Part shown: piece by piece, positions 47,061 through 58,160 of the stretch
How the letters are laid out: each line of letters starts with the position of its first letter
How positions within the stretch are numbered: the first letter of the stretch is position 1
Assembly: GCA_028023455.1 (NCBI GenBank)
Contig: JAQFVV010006231.1
Coordinates: 8,758,036-8,822,035 of the forward strand
DNA: 64,000 nucleotides
Source: Epiperipatus broadwayi
Lineage: Eukaryota; Onychophora; Udeonychophora; Euonychophora; Peripatidae
Direction: 5' to 3'
Position numbers and translations under genes: made by a program
Notes under the pieces: model-generated
What the model was told of the DNA's origin: nothing
Databases searched by the model: none
Seen by the model: only the letters and a program-made list of their open reading frames with translations

Positions 47061-48149
47061 CTTTTGTTTTTATAATCGAAATGTAAATATAATTAAAATT
47101 ATCCCAACTTCAACACTAAATCAGACTATATAACACAAACATTGGTTCCACTGCTAAAAGCAGATTTCTCGAACTGCAAAGGACTAAAAACTTACCAGCA
47201 AATATATACTATTATCCATAATATCCAATTACATCTCACAAACCCTTAATATTAAAAGAACTCTTAAACATGTTAATTGCTTCAGAATGATACCTTTTTA
47301 ATAATATTCTTTAATTCTTCTCTTTATTTCATTTCTTTCAAAGTGAAGACAATTCTTAGCCTCATCAAAATTAATAATAATAATATGACCCATAGCTTTT
47401 TATGTATATGAAAAGCTGAACTAAGATATTTATTTCTAACCCTAATTTTATGTACTTTTATTCTTACATTTAAGTTCAAACTACTTTGGTCTATATATAA
47501 CTTCTTACAAAAACCAAGAAATAATATACACTATTCCAGGTATAGTTTTCCTATCAAAAATTTTATTTGTATTTATTATTCAAAGTAATTATAGAATTAT
47601 AAGTAACAATATTAATTTATTTGGAACTACTTTGAATAATTTATTTAAAAAAAAAACAAAAACAAATATAGTAATAAATTATAAGTGAAGATTCATGTAG
47701 AAAGTATCAAAAAAAAACAAAAACAGATTAACGGGTGAATTTGAATGAGCAAATATAATTATTTCATTATTAAATACTATTACTATATATATACATACAA
47801 ACACACATGAGTGCATAAAGGAATTTATTGTAAATTGAAGAGAGTGAAATTCTAATTCTTTTTTGAGGCCTTAAAAAGAACCAACTGGACAATTTCCTAA
47901 TATTCAGTCCATAAAATCTTATCATTCTAGCTATTATTATTATGTGGTTATTAATATAATAAGTGAACAGCGATGGAGTGCTCACAAACATGCATCACCT
48001 GTTTTTTGATTTTAAGACAAAGAAACAAAATGGTTTTTCTTCTGAGTTAACTGAAACATCAGTTGAGTTTTCTTGAAGGCAAGATGAATGTTTGTGTGAA
48101 TGATTTTTTTTTTTTTTTTAATCACTTATTTACAATCATGACAAACAAA
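47061..48149. other. Non-coding stretch
   Basis: A+T-rich. An imperfect inverted pair TTATTCAAAGTA...TACTTTGAATAA is near 47,575-47,640. The ORF at 47,770-47,991 has no supporting feature. Confidence 0.4.
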
Positions 48150-49607
48150 ACTAAATTATGGCGCTTATTCCCAGGAGACTAAAACTGAGCCAAGAAAGTG
48201 GTTGGCAGCTGAAGATAAAGATTGTTAAGATTCTCCTTGTTGCAGATCCAGGCTCTCATTTGATGATCTTTTTTTATTCGTTACTTACAACTAAATATTT
48301 CTTTCAAATGATGGAATATTGCACAAACTGGAAAAACTGTGTAAATATTAAATACATATTATTGGACATTGTGAAGTTAGAAGAAAAGTGGAGAAATAAA
48401 TAGTTTAAAATTTAGTAAAGGCACAAATATTAGAAGGACATGTGGAATAGAATTCATTAAAAATGACTAAACAGTATTATGGAGATTGATGATATATCAC
48501 AGAGTGGCAAGATTAGTTACTCCATTTAATTAATAAGACACCAAATTCAGATTGTTCAAATTTATGTCCAACAAGTTCTCTTTATGGTAAAAAAAATATG
48601 GATATACAAAATGGTTTTAATTGGACCAAATATTTTAAAATTGTCATAGTGGACTGTAATGCTAGATGAAAGTATTGTGGATAAATTTAATTATTGATTG
48701 AAATGAGAGAGGATATATGTTTGTGAAGTTCCCAGAAAAAGAAAAACAAAGTCTTTCTTTGAGAAATGGAAATAGACATGGAAGCATCCAAATTAAGTTA
48801 TAGCAGAATTAGATGCTTCGATTAACAGAAAATATTTTTAGATTCTGATATTTTTAATAGATCCAACAGAAGAAGTGAACATAGGTTAGTGAGATATAAG
48901 ATATGTGTTAATGCAAAGCTAGTTAGACAAAACAGTGCAGGAATGGCGAACCTATGACATGCGTGCCAGATGGCACATTTGAATTTTCTACTCTTTGAAG
49001 TAATTTTTTTTCAAAGTAAAGTAAAAGTAATAAAATTATTTTCTGTCCTAATCTTTTTTTACCTAAACGTGTTAACCCCATTTATTTTTTTAACATAATC
49101 AAAAAGGAATGAAACTATCAAAATGTCTTTTTTTTTTTTTCTTGCGAAGTTTTGTTGTAAAAATGTAATTTAAAGATAATAATATATTTTAACATATAAT
49201 AAATCCTTGATTTATAAAATTATTAAAGCTTATTTAAATTTATTTTTAAATAATTTGTTACCATTATATTAATATGTTTAGTGAAAATAAAAAACAATAA
49301 ACATTGTTAGGCAGCAGAAAATTTCAAAGTTGGTGGATTGATGAGTATGGAATGATTAACAAAGTCACGAAGACAATAGTTGTATTGAGAACATTGTCGA
49401 TAAAACCGCATTATGAGACCAATCATAAATCGCTCTGCAAAAGATGAACAAAAAGAATATATTGCCCAAGCATTTAAAAAATATAAAAATTCAATCAACA
49501 TCTTAATGAAATTTATCGATAATCATTCAAATATAACTGCTGCTAGTTTTTTTTTATTCAAATGTAATTTCCAAATATGGAAAACCTTTTAATGATGGAG
49601 AATATAT

Positions 49608-51292
49608 TGTACCAAGATCGTAGTTGGTATATAATAATTTTATCAAAAAATTATTAAAATAATAAATCAACAAATAAATAAGTTATGAAAATCTAAAGAG
49701 TTTCTTTATTAAACAACATGTAGTTTGCTGTCAAAATGTAAGATTAAAAGTCAAATAGTTTTCTAGTATTAGTTTTGAAATAAAAGTTACAATTAATTAG
49801 TTAAAAGAGGGGAGGACGGTTTTGGTTAGAAAAGTTAAACTAAAAGTTTCATAAAAAGAAGTTAAAGAGTTTTATGTGTTATTAGCTAAAATATAAGTTA
49901 AAAAGTTTAAAAACATAAATCTCTTTTATTTAAATTAAAGAAAAAAGGGTCATCTTAAAATTAGTGTTGATTTTAGAATAAAATTTATATATGTGCGTGC
50001 GACTGTAAATGTAATAAGTATATGCGTATTAAATGTTAAAAAATAAATGAAAGTTAAAATATAAAACAACACATTTGCATGGCTACTAATTAAAAGTACA
50101 AACAACAAGTTCAGCGATGGTTAGCTACTAATTAAACGATCTCAAAAACATGTTAAAGGATTAAGAAAGGAATTTCGACAACAGATATTGCCGGCGGACA
50201 TGAAAATAAAAACATGCCTTACGTATAAATAGTAAATTTTTATCGGACAATCAGTTCAGTTCAGAGAGTTAAGAGTATAATGTAGATCGTGCAAATCAAT
50301 CAAGAACGCAGGGTTAAAACCACGGAAAACATATGGATGTTCTCCAGCCTGAAGTCCGATGAAAACAGCAAGACCCGCCCGTGAAAATAATGTCTGCGTA
50401 ACAGCTTGAAGAATCCTCTGTCAATGTTTAACTGTCTCCAAGAATAATACCAACTAATAAGCATCAAATCTCCACAAGAAACTTCAAATCTAACCGGTTA
50501 GAGATATCTCATTAGAAGCAGCAAACAGCAAGATGCATCCACGTTCTAAAATCCTAGGTAAAAACAGTTTCCTATTCTCATTTATAAAGTAGCCATTGCA
50601 TTTGTGTGAATCCTCCAAGAGTCGAATTATATGAACTCTATAGCACATAAAAAATGAACTATTGATTTGTGTGTTCCGAATATATATGTTTATATTATTT
50701 AATGCTTTATTATATATGTCAGTGTGTGAATTAATATGTGTGTGATCATTAGATAAAACACCAGAGTTGTCATTAAAATTTACAAGAGTATTTAGAATTA
50801 GTATATGAAGTGTTAATTAAATAAATTGTCTTTAAACTTAAAACTTTATTTGTTGGTCAATTCTTTTACCACTATTTAACCACTACTTGAAACTATGTTT
50901 TGTTATTGAATAAAAAAAAAAAGACTGAGCTAGTTAAGGGATTTTTCGAGTGCTGGATTATGAGCCTACTGTCCAAACATGTTAGTCTTAGACTAGCTGG
51001 CACTCGGGGTTTACTCCGAAACAAATAAAGTGTTTGGATAGTAGGGGTTTGAATCTAGCAGCCAAGGTGGGCCACGATCTGGAAATGTGATCGAGTGATG
51101 CGTTGCATAGCTCGATCTGATCGTGGGTGTTGTTGATAGTTAAAGCTATCAATAATATTTTCCACTTTGCTCGAACTTGCCAGTTCATTCACGTAATATT
51201 TATAATTAAATAAGATTATAAAGGTATTATAAATAAGGTTGAAACCAAGCTTGCAGAGTAAGTAAGATCTTCTGCGGATCGAACCCGGTACA
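49608..51292 (+). mobile_element. LTR-like non-coding element (c), 1685 bases
   Basis: TGTACCAAGATCG...GATCGAACCCGGTACA. The first six and last six bases are inverted repeats (TGTACC/GGTACA), flanked by ATAT on both sides (49,604-49,607 and 51,293-51,296). It interrupts the hAT transposase at GEYI. Layout: an A+T-rich part with AAAGTTAAA motifs, a TATA box and initiator at 50,224-50,256, a G+C-richer leader to about 50,560 ending near AGGTAAAAAC (donor-like), then further non-coding sequence with a box-B-like GGGTTTGAATC near 51,045. No ORF of note. Right-end reverse complement TGTACCGGGTTCGATCC resembles (e) for ten bases only. Confidence 0.65.
50224..50256 (+). promoter_or_regulatory. TATA box and initiator in LTR-like element (c)
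   Basis: TATAAATAG (50,224-50,232) and TCAGTT (from 50,251), with the A of TCA 29 bases after the first T. That is textbook spacing for a pol II core promoter with an arthropod-style TCAGT initiator. It suggests transcription rightwards from about 50,253 through the G+C-richer leader. Confidence 0.5.
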
Positions 51293-52504
51293 ATATGAAA
51301 GAAGTTTGAATAAAATGTGCACCAGTTTTTTTTGAAGATTTTGAAAACAAAGTAAATATTATTCAGAGCATAAAAGATTTATCATTGGCTAGAAATACAG
51401 TTAAAGAAAGAGTCCTGCAAATGGCTAACAAAATAACTTACCAACAAAAACGAGATATAAAATCTAGTTTAATTTTTCTGCATTGATGAAAGTACAGACA
51501 TAAATGGATCAGCCTGCTGGTTATTTTTATTCTCTATTGTGTTGGAAATAATATCAAAGAATTGATCTGTTTAAGCTCATTAGTAACAACAACAAAAGGA
51601 GTAGATATTTGCAGTGAAGTTTCAAATGTACTCTCTGAAAAAGAAATAGAAGTTGCCAACATTGTATCAGTAACTACAGTTAATGCTTGAAGTATGACTG
51701 GAAAAGAAAATGGTTTTCTCAGTTTATTTACCCAACCATATCGGACATTCAATTTTGGGTTTTCATTGCATTATACATCAGCAGGTTTTATGCACAAAGT
51801 TAATTTTAAGCCACTGGATGAACTGTTGTGACTAAGTTAGCCAATTTATTTTATAAATTTATTGAGTGAGGTGAACTCAGCATACAATGGTTTACTTATG
51901 TACTACAATGTTTGATGGTTTAGTTGAAGAAAAGTTCTTCAAAGATTCACTGAGTGTTTAGATGAAATTAGACTGTTTTTACATGAGAAAATCATTGAAA
52001 AATATAATGAATTTATGGATGTTGAATGGCTTTTGAAATTAATGTTTTTGTTGATATGTGTTCCCATCTAAGTGAATTAAAAGTGAAACTGTAAGGTTAT
52101 AATAAGACAATTGTTGTCATGTTTGATTTGATCAAAGCATTAGAAGTTAAATTTTAATATCCTACCGTGGTGTTATTTTTTAAACCTTCAAATATTTTCC
52201 AAATCTAAAAAAGTTCTTGAGTGATTTAGAATCTCACAAGAAGCCAGATCATGTAAAGTTGATACAAGACTTTTGTGCTGTAATTCAACTGATAATTGAT
52301 GAATTTTCTTTAAGATTTGCAAAGTTCTGACAATTTTCAAAAACATCAAAATTTATTTTATACCCAGACACAATATCAATGGAGTCTCAATTTAGAAAAT
52401 TTTGAATGGTTTAATTATGAAAATATGGAAATGCAATCATTCAATTTTCAATCCAGTTCTATATGGAAACAGAAATTTGTTGATTTGAGGAATGAGTTAG
52501 AAAC

Positions 52505-52572
52505 AATGGAAAATGATTGATTATTGGACATATGTAAAAAGACATATGTCCAATAATCAATCATTTTCCATT
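52505..52572. repeat. Perfect 31-base inverted repeat with 6-base loop
   Basis: The left arm 52,505-52,535 (begins aatggaaaatgattgattat) and right arm 52,542-52,572 are exact reverse complements around AAAAAG. It lies inside the hAT transposase just before the C-terminal domain and introduces a stop. No other hAT in the window has it, so it is a secondary event. Confidence 0.95.
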
Positions 52573-53159
52573 CTTTTTAATGCTGAAGAGGAACTATTGA
52601 CTGCCTGGAATTCTATTCCTGAAACATTTGATTGTTTAAAAAAATTAGTGACCGCTATATTCTTCTCTACATATGCATGTGAATCATTGTTTTCAGAAAT
52701 GAATTTAATTAAAGACAGTTCGTAAAATAGAATGACAGATGAATCTAGTTCAGCATCTACATTATTAAATTTGAGAAAATGTGAATCAGATATAAAGCAT
52801 TTGGCATCCAATGTACAACAGCAAAAATCTTAATAAATAATGTCTATTTACGTTGATTTTATGTTTATTTCCAAAATTTTGTTTTAATTACTATTTTTTA
52901 CTATTACATTTTATTCGACATGTGATCTTCAAAATAAATTTTGTTCACTTGTATTTAGCATTTTTAGAATTTTTGTTTAATTATTATTGTTATTATTTTA
53001 TTTTATAAACTTTTAAAAAACTATAAAAATTAAGTTGATTATATTTTGATTTAATAATTGTATGGCATGTCAATCATTCAATAAATACTTTTTGGAAATT
53101 TTTGGTGCGTACAAGTAGAAAGATTTGCCACCCCTACTCTAGTGAATTTAAATACAGTA

Positions 53160-54099
53160 CACCTGGTCTCGTTTTATGCGGTAAATAGGTTCCATAGAAA
53201 ACCCGCACTAAAAAAAATCGCACAAAAATAGACTTGACTTACTTTGAAAAATGGGGGATAGGTACTGTAATTTTCAGAATTCGCATAAAAGCAAAGCAAC
53301 AAGGAAGAATTACTTTAAAATTCGCATTAAAAAAATAAGCAATTAAAGTATGACTAATAAAAAATTTCAAATATTTGAAAAAAATTAATACAAAACAAAC
53401 TTTTTTTTACTTTTTTTATTACTACAGTATTTAATTTTACATTTTTAATACATATTTTAATCATTACCGCTAGCGTTCGTTTGTAAACTGGTAAGAAATC
53501 AGACTCGATATGATGTGATGTATTGTAGCTTCTCCTTAAATGAAGTCAAGAATCTCTCAGCAATTATGCCCAGAGAAACCTGTTAGCCACTTTATTTTTA
53601 TTCGTGATGTGATGTACAACTAGTGCCACTCTGTTTTATACTGTGTTAATGGTTTTCTGTTTCTATATTAAAAAAATGAAATCGCAATCAAAACAAAAAG
53701 ATTATTTTCAGTTTATAAAATCTTAGTTTTTTATTTTAAAAATCTAAAATATTTTTTATTTCTGTTACATATAACAAAATATGTTTTAAAATTTTAAATT
53801 TTTTGAATATTTATTGCAATATTTTTATATGTAAGTATAAATCTATTATTACTATTTACTCATTAGTATAAATAGGTTATTTACCTAGAAGCTAAAAATC
53901 TAAATACTGCTTCAGGCCATATTCACGTTATATTTTTGAAAAGAAAAAAAAAGTATTTCAAGTGAAAATAAGTTATTAATAATTTAAATTTCTTGATGTC
54001 TAATAAATATAGTGAAATATGAAAGATATTAAGAAGAAACGTGCATCGCATAACTTCAAAATTGCATTAAAATAATCCCCATAAAACGAGATCCAGGTG
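53160..54099 (+). mobile_element. pogo/Tigger-like MITE, copy 2
   Basis: CACCTGGTCTCGTTTTATGC at the left and the inverse of CACCTGGATCTCGTTTTATG at the right, flanked by TA (53,158-53,159 and 54,100-54,101). Interior blocks (CGCACAAAAATAGAC, AAATTCGCATTAAAAAAATA, GCTAGCGTTCGTTTG, GTTAATGGTTTTCTG) match copy 1 in inverse. A ~94-base LINE tail (53,511-53,604) is inserted between the halves that are adjacent in copy 1. Non-autonomous. Confidence 0.75.
53511..53616 (-). mobile_element. 5'-truncated CR1/L2-like LINE tail
   Basis: About 94 bases nearly identical to the 3' tail of LINE copy 1 (24,529-24,622): TATTGTAGCTTCTCCTTAAA, AGCAATTATGCCCAG, AAACCTGTTAGCCACTT. Bracketed by TGATGTGATGTA at 53,511-53,522 and 53,605-53,616. 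The left copy is the LINE's own end and the right may be the target duplication. Sits within Tigger-like MITE copy 2. Confidence 0.7.
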
Positions 54100-54380
54100 T
54101 ATGAACTTGGTAATTAAAAATAATAGCAGACTTTGAAAATGAGTCAAATTTAACCGAGATCAATAAGAAGATAACTGATAGTCTATTAAGAACTGCAAAA
54201 AAGATAGCTGGTCTGGAAATAAAAAACAATTAGTAAATTTTCAACTGAGAAAAGGCATTGTATGAAGAAAAGAAGAAATTTGATAATATTTGAAAGTGAT
54301 ATATCAAGAAGAACCAAATATCTAAAGTCCTAACCAAATATCTAAAGTCCTATAAAATGGTAGAAAAAAAAAATATTGTT

Positions 54381-54969
54381 ATCCCCAAGTCACTTTTTTT
54401 GTTTCAGAGTAATGCTTTAAAACATTTCCAAATTGATACAGCTACTAGAGAACTAAACTTTAAAAAAGAAGCAAAAATTTATGTCAAATTTTATTTAAAA
54501 TGCTTTACATGAAATAAAAATAAATTTATCAGAAAAGAAATACTTATCAATATTCATTTTAACTGATTTTTTAAATGTAAAATTCATAAATATTGTGATT
54601 TTAAAATTATACAAATATAAAATAGACATATTTTTTCCAATTAATACATATATATATAGCAGCCACTTGTAAATCAGTATGATCATTCCAAGGAAAGAAA
54701 ATAAAATAAAAAACTATTTTAGAGATGAGTTTTGCAATGAAGATAGAAATGAATCTGTGAATCAAAATACATGCTGGTCAATTTTTCTGTTTGATATTTT
54801 GTAATGCTGTCATTTAGTTTTTTCGCAGAAAATTTTTCTTTCTTAAATTTTTCAGGACCATGTTTTGCTGAAGGTTAGTGATGCTGTCATTTTAGTGTTA
54901 ATTATATGTTGTACTATTTCCAACATTCAATATTAAATGTTTTTAGAACATTTTAAAAACTACTTTAAA
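54381..54969. other. Non-coding stretch
   Basis: A+T-rich. A 20-base tandem duplication (aaccaaatatctaaagtcct twice, 54,312-54,351) lies just before it. No gene recognised. Confidence 0.4.
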
Positions 54970-55059
54970 CTTTCCAATACATTTGTCAGAATAATTAGTG
55001 TACAACACAATGTTTTGAATGGTATTGCCCTCCTCTTCAGATGTTCTGGTTTGCCAGTG

Positions 55060-55145
55060 ATAGTACTCTCAAACATGACCTTTAGGTTCCTGAACATTGA
55101 ATTTTAAGATAAGATTCTAACTGAGCTATTCTATCAAAGGCAGCA
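55060..55145 (-). other. tRNA-like segment in Penelope C (diverged)
   Basis: The minus strand contains AATAGCTCAGTTAGAATCTT (box A-like) followed about 45 bases later by AAAGGTCATGTTTGAG (degraded box B). It aligns with the better preserved 12,462-12,534 segment of element A at the same distance from the endonuclease end. Confidence 0.4.
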
Positions 55146-56108
55146 GTCAGTAGAAATTTTATATACTTAATAACAGTTCTAATTTCTTCAATTTTTCTCA
55201 AAAGCTAGACTTCTTAGTGACTCCCAGAAACTATGTATTATTACACTGGATTGATTTGTGGGATTATTTACCATTATCATATGAGCAGTTTTAAATTTTC
55301 TTTGTAATTTTTCCACTTTATCTAATATTTCTTTATTTCCCCAATTGAACATATGTTATTGGTATAATCTGTTACTGTAGATATGTGTTTTCTCTTTTCT
55401 AATCATCAGTTTGTGTTCTTTCTATCACTTTTCAGTGAGGTGACTGTTTTCAATAATTTACCCCCACATTCATGTGAAATTCCATAGCTAAAATTTCTAT
55501 TTTTCAGCATTTCAAGTTAGGTTTTATAGAAGCTGTTCTGATATTATATTCATTATAGATTTTTTTATACTTTATTTGCTACTTCTGGTATGTTTGAACA
55601 CACTATTGAAACAATAAATATTTTTTTTTTTAAATTTTTTTTTGTTATCGATTTAAGTTTTTCTTAATGACACTTAATGGATAACCATTCTTCATGAGAG
55701 TGTGTTCTATGTAGATCTTTTCTTTTTCTGAACAATCTTCTTTTGGTCTCTTTTATAGTGATATTATAACTGCATATTTTGTGATTCTAGCATGATTGGA
55801 TGTATATACTAAGTATTTTTCTATTGGATGTGTGTGGAGTGTAAACTATAGTTTTGAATTTGTCATAGGGCAGTTTTGTAACAAGAATATCTAAGAATGC
55901 CAATTTTTATTTTTGTTCTGTTTCTATTACAAATGTAATTGAAGTAAATATGATGTTGATGTGTGTCCAGAATATTTGTAATAGTGCTTTACCATGTGGT
56001 CATATAACATGGATCATCAACATAGCAATGCCATGGAGTAGTGTTTATGGCTATGGTTTCAAGTTCTTCCATGTAAAGATAGCTAATTAGAAGTGGCAGT
56101 GATTAGAC

Positions 56109-57598
56109 CAGGGGTCAGCAAGCTTAATTAAGGGAAGGTAAATATATGGTAAATATAATTTTTATTTAAACGATTGAGCCATATAATCAACTATTATTTT
56201 ACAAAATTATAGAACACTAAATACAAATTACAGGAAAACATTTTTTATTCACCATTTATTCTAATAATAATTAATACAACAAAATGCATAAAATAATACA
56301 TTTTTTAATGTTCTTAATGCAATCTCTATTGTTGCACCTCTTTTGGTAAATAATTTGTAACTTTTAATTGAAAGCATGATTTCAACTTTTGTCTTTTAAT
56401 GAACTTCTCAATTTGCATTTGATCAAATTCATATTGGAGATTGATTATTTGCAACAACAAGTCAAACTGAAAATAATTAAAATTGCAAAGGTATATATTT
56501 TTACATGATGAAATGATTCTGGAAGAGAATTCTAAGTATTAAACATGAGTTTTTCAACTGTATTTAATTAATGAACTTAATTCAGACCATTTATGTTGAG
56601 AAATTAATTCCTCTTTTTGTCTCGTAGTTTTCTAAATCACTGGCAAGTTTTTTGAATTTTGAACTCCACATTTTTTTTGTTTTGAGATCGAATATTTGTA
56701 ACTCAAATTCAGCATAGTTAATTGCAGGAAATTTTGTAAAATTCGATCATGAAAATCAATATTGATGGGATCAGTTAAAAATAATAAAATACTTCTGTAT
56801 TTTCTGAAATCATGAAAATGAGCAGCAAATGAATTTTAAAGAATTTTTTTCAAACATTTTTCAAAATATTCAAAGTTGATGTTATTATTATTTTGTTGAT
56901 AATATTTCAAATGAGTAAAATGTGTTAATGATTTTTGGCCAAAGCATCTGTGAAGAAAATTAATTTCTTTTCAAAACTCAATACTTCTTGCAACAGTTGT
57001 ATAGCAATATTACCTTTTCCCTGTAATCTTACATTTAGCTGATTGAGATGTTGTATCATGTCCACCATAAAGTAAAATTTTTGCAATCATTGATAGCCAT
57101 ATAATTCGGCATAATTATTGTTTTTCTCGTTTAAAAAAATTTACTTTTATTTAAACAGGCTGCAAAACGTTTTAAAACATCACCCTGGAAAGCCATCGTA
57201 CTTTATTATGCAATACTGAATCTGAATACTGGTTGTCTACTTTGTATAAAAATTCTTGGAATTGTTGATAATTTAATGATTTTGATACAATAAAATTTAT
57301 AATAAAAAGCATATAAGTCCATTTAAAATTTAATTAATAAATATTTATAATGGCAGTAACATAAAATAGTAAATGAATAAGTAACATACATTTTGTAAAG
57401 TTAAAATTAATTCATGCATTATTACTCACTTAACATCGACTGACAACAAATTGCGGCATATGAAATGAAGTGCATGCGGAACTTTCAAAGAATAATATAT
57501 TATTGTATATGAATATTGTTTAAATATTCGGTGGAGAGCCAGAATAGCATTCTCAAAGAGCCATACTTGACTCACGAGCCATAGATTGCCGACCCCTG
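56109..57598 (-). mobile_element. hAT transposon fossil inside Penelope C
   Basis: Ends CAGGGGTCAGCAAGC and, inverted, CAGGGGTCGGCAATC, typical hAT termini. Flanking 8-mers GATTAGAC and CGTTAGCT share a central TTAG. On the minus strand about 57,075-56,940 reads FMVDMIQHLNQLNVRLQGKG, then NIAIQLLQEVLSFEKKL, the helical domain of GTF2IRD2/EPM2AIP1-type hAT transposases. 1490 bases, internally deleted and inactive. Confidence 0.75.
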
Positions 57599-58160
57599 CG
57601 TTAGCTTATAATCACCCTCTGACTTTGTTGGAAGAATTCTATGTTGTATTATAAGTATGTTGCAGAATGTTAATAGTTGCATTGTACTATCTATAGTAAG
57701 AGTTGTTCTGATGTGTTATCATTTAATTGTTTCCTTACAGTAGACAACTCTTCATCACAGAATAGATTTGTGAATAAACTTTCCACATCAAAGCTTACTA
57801 ATATGTGAGTTTTTTTAATTTTCATGTTCTTGATTAATTCTATAAAGTGCTTTTAATCCCTGACAAAAGACTGTGTTATATTAAAGAATTGAGAACTTTG
57901 AAAAGAAATCTTGATAAGTTTTGGCAAAGTGAATTTCTAAAACTAGCAGTAGGTCTTAATGAACATAGTCTTTATGATTTTTCAGATAGATGATGAAGAT
58001 GAATAATTTTGCTGAAATACAATGTTAATTTACTTTTTTTCTGAAACAGTGAAGTACTTGTGATACTGTCTAATTAATGTTTATAACTTTGTTTCTGAAC
58101 TCGCTTGCCAAAACTTACCAATATAAGTTTTCGAGTCTGCATTGAAAAATGAAATCTTAA

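Larger units (their letters stand above)
49330..52832 (+). pseudogene. hAT transposase remnant (broken by element c)
   Basis: Pieces in order on +: a Cys/His-poor N-terminal part near 49,330; SNVISKYGKPFNDGEYI (about 49,590), a typical GKPFTDGEYI motif, cut at 49,608. After the insertion: FFEDFENKVNIIQSIKDLSL (about 51,325), ARNTVKERV, IDESTDINGSA (about 51,485; the DEST/D motif of the catalytic core) and FHCIIHQQVLCTKL (about 51,765). The C-terminal dimerisation domain is at 52,570-52,830: ILFNAEEELLTAWN, FFSTYACESLFSEMNLIKDS (the CESLFS motif) and SSSASTLLNLRKCE. Stops and a 68-base hairpin insertion at 52,505 disable it. Confidence 0.75.
48938..53136 (+). mobile_element. hAT transposon (GTF2IRD2/ZBED-like), split by LTR-like element (c)
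   Basis: The left end CAGGAATGGCGAACCTATGA and the inverse of the right end (TAGGGGTGGCAAATCT) are related hAT-type termini. Flanking 8-mers AAACAGTG (48,930-48,937) and CTCTAGTG (53,137-53,144) agree at four positions only; the right one matches the hAT preference for TCTAG. Without the 1685-base insertion at 49,608-51,292 the element is about 2.5 kb, a normal hAT size. Confidence 0.7.
48150..54380 (+). mobile_element. RTE-like LINE fragment (plus strand), split twice
   Basis: Endonuclease-domain pieces at 48,150-48,937 (IIGHCEVRRKVEK with the Glu of the APE fold, ESIVDKFNY, NERGYMFVKFPEKE-like, NRSNRRSEHRLVRYKICVNA) continue after a hAT insertion at 53,145-53,159 (EFKYS) and, after a Tigger-like MITE, at 54,100-54,380 (EINKKITDSLLRTAKKIAGL, ALYEEKKKFDNI). 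The pieces join in order, giving the empty sites of both insertions. The TA of the MITE reads through as TAC-AGT-ATG. The fragment ends before the RT. Confidence 0.65.
54970..58160 (-). mobile_element. Penelope-like element C, split by a hAT
   Basis: Homologous to element A along its length. It has a 3' region with a tRNA-like stretch (about 55,060-55,145), endonuclease C-terminus (about 55,180-55,360), GIY-YIG region (about 55,440-55,600), an RT region resumed after the hAT at 57,607, and motif A surroundings near 57,780-57,860. It has no equivalent of LTR-like element (a), so it provides that element's empty site (CTGTAGATATG near 55,376). All frames are broken. Confidence 0.7.
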
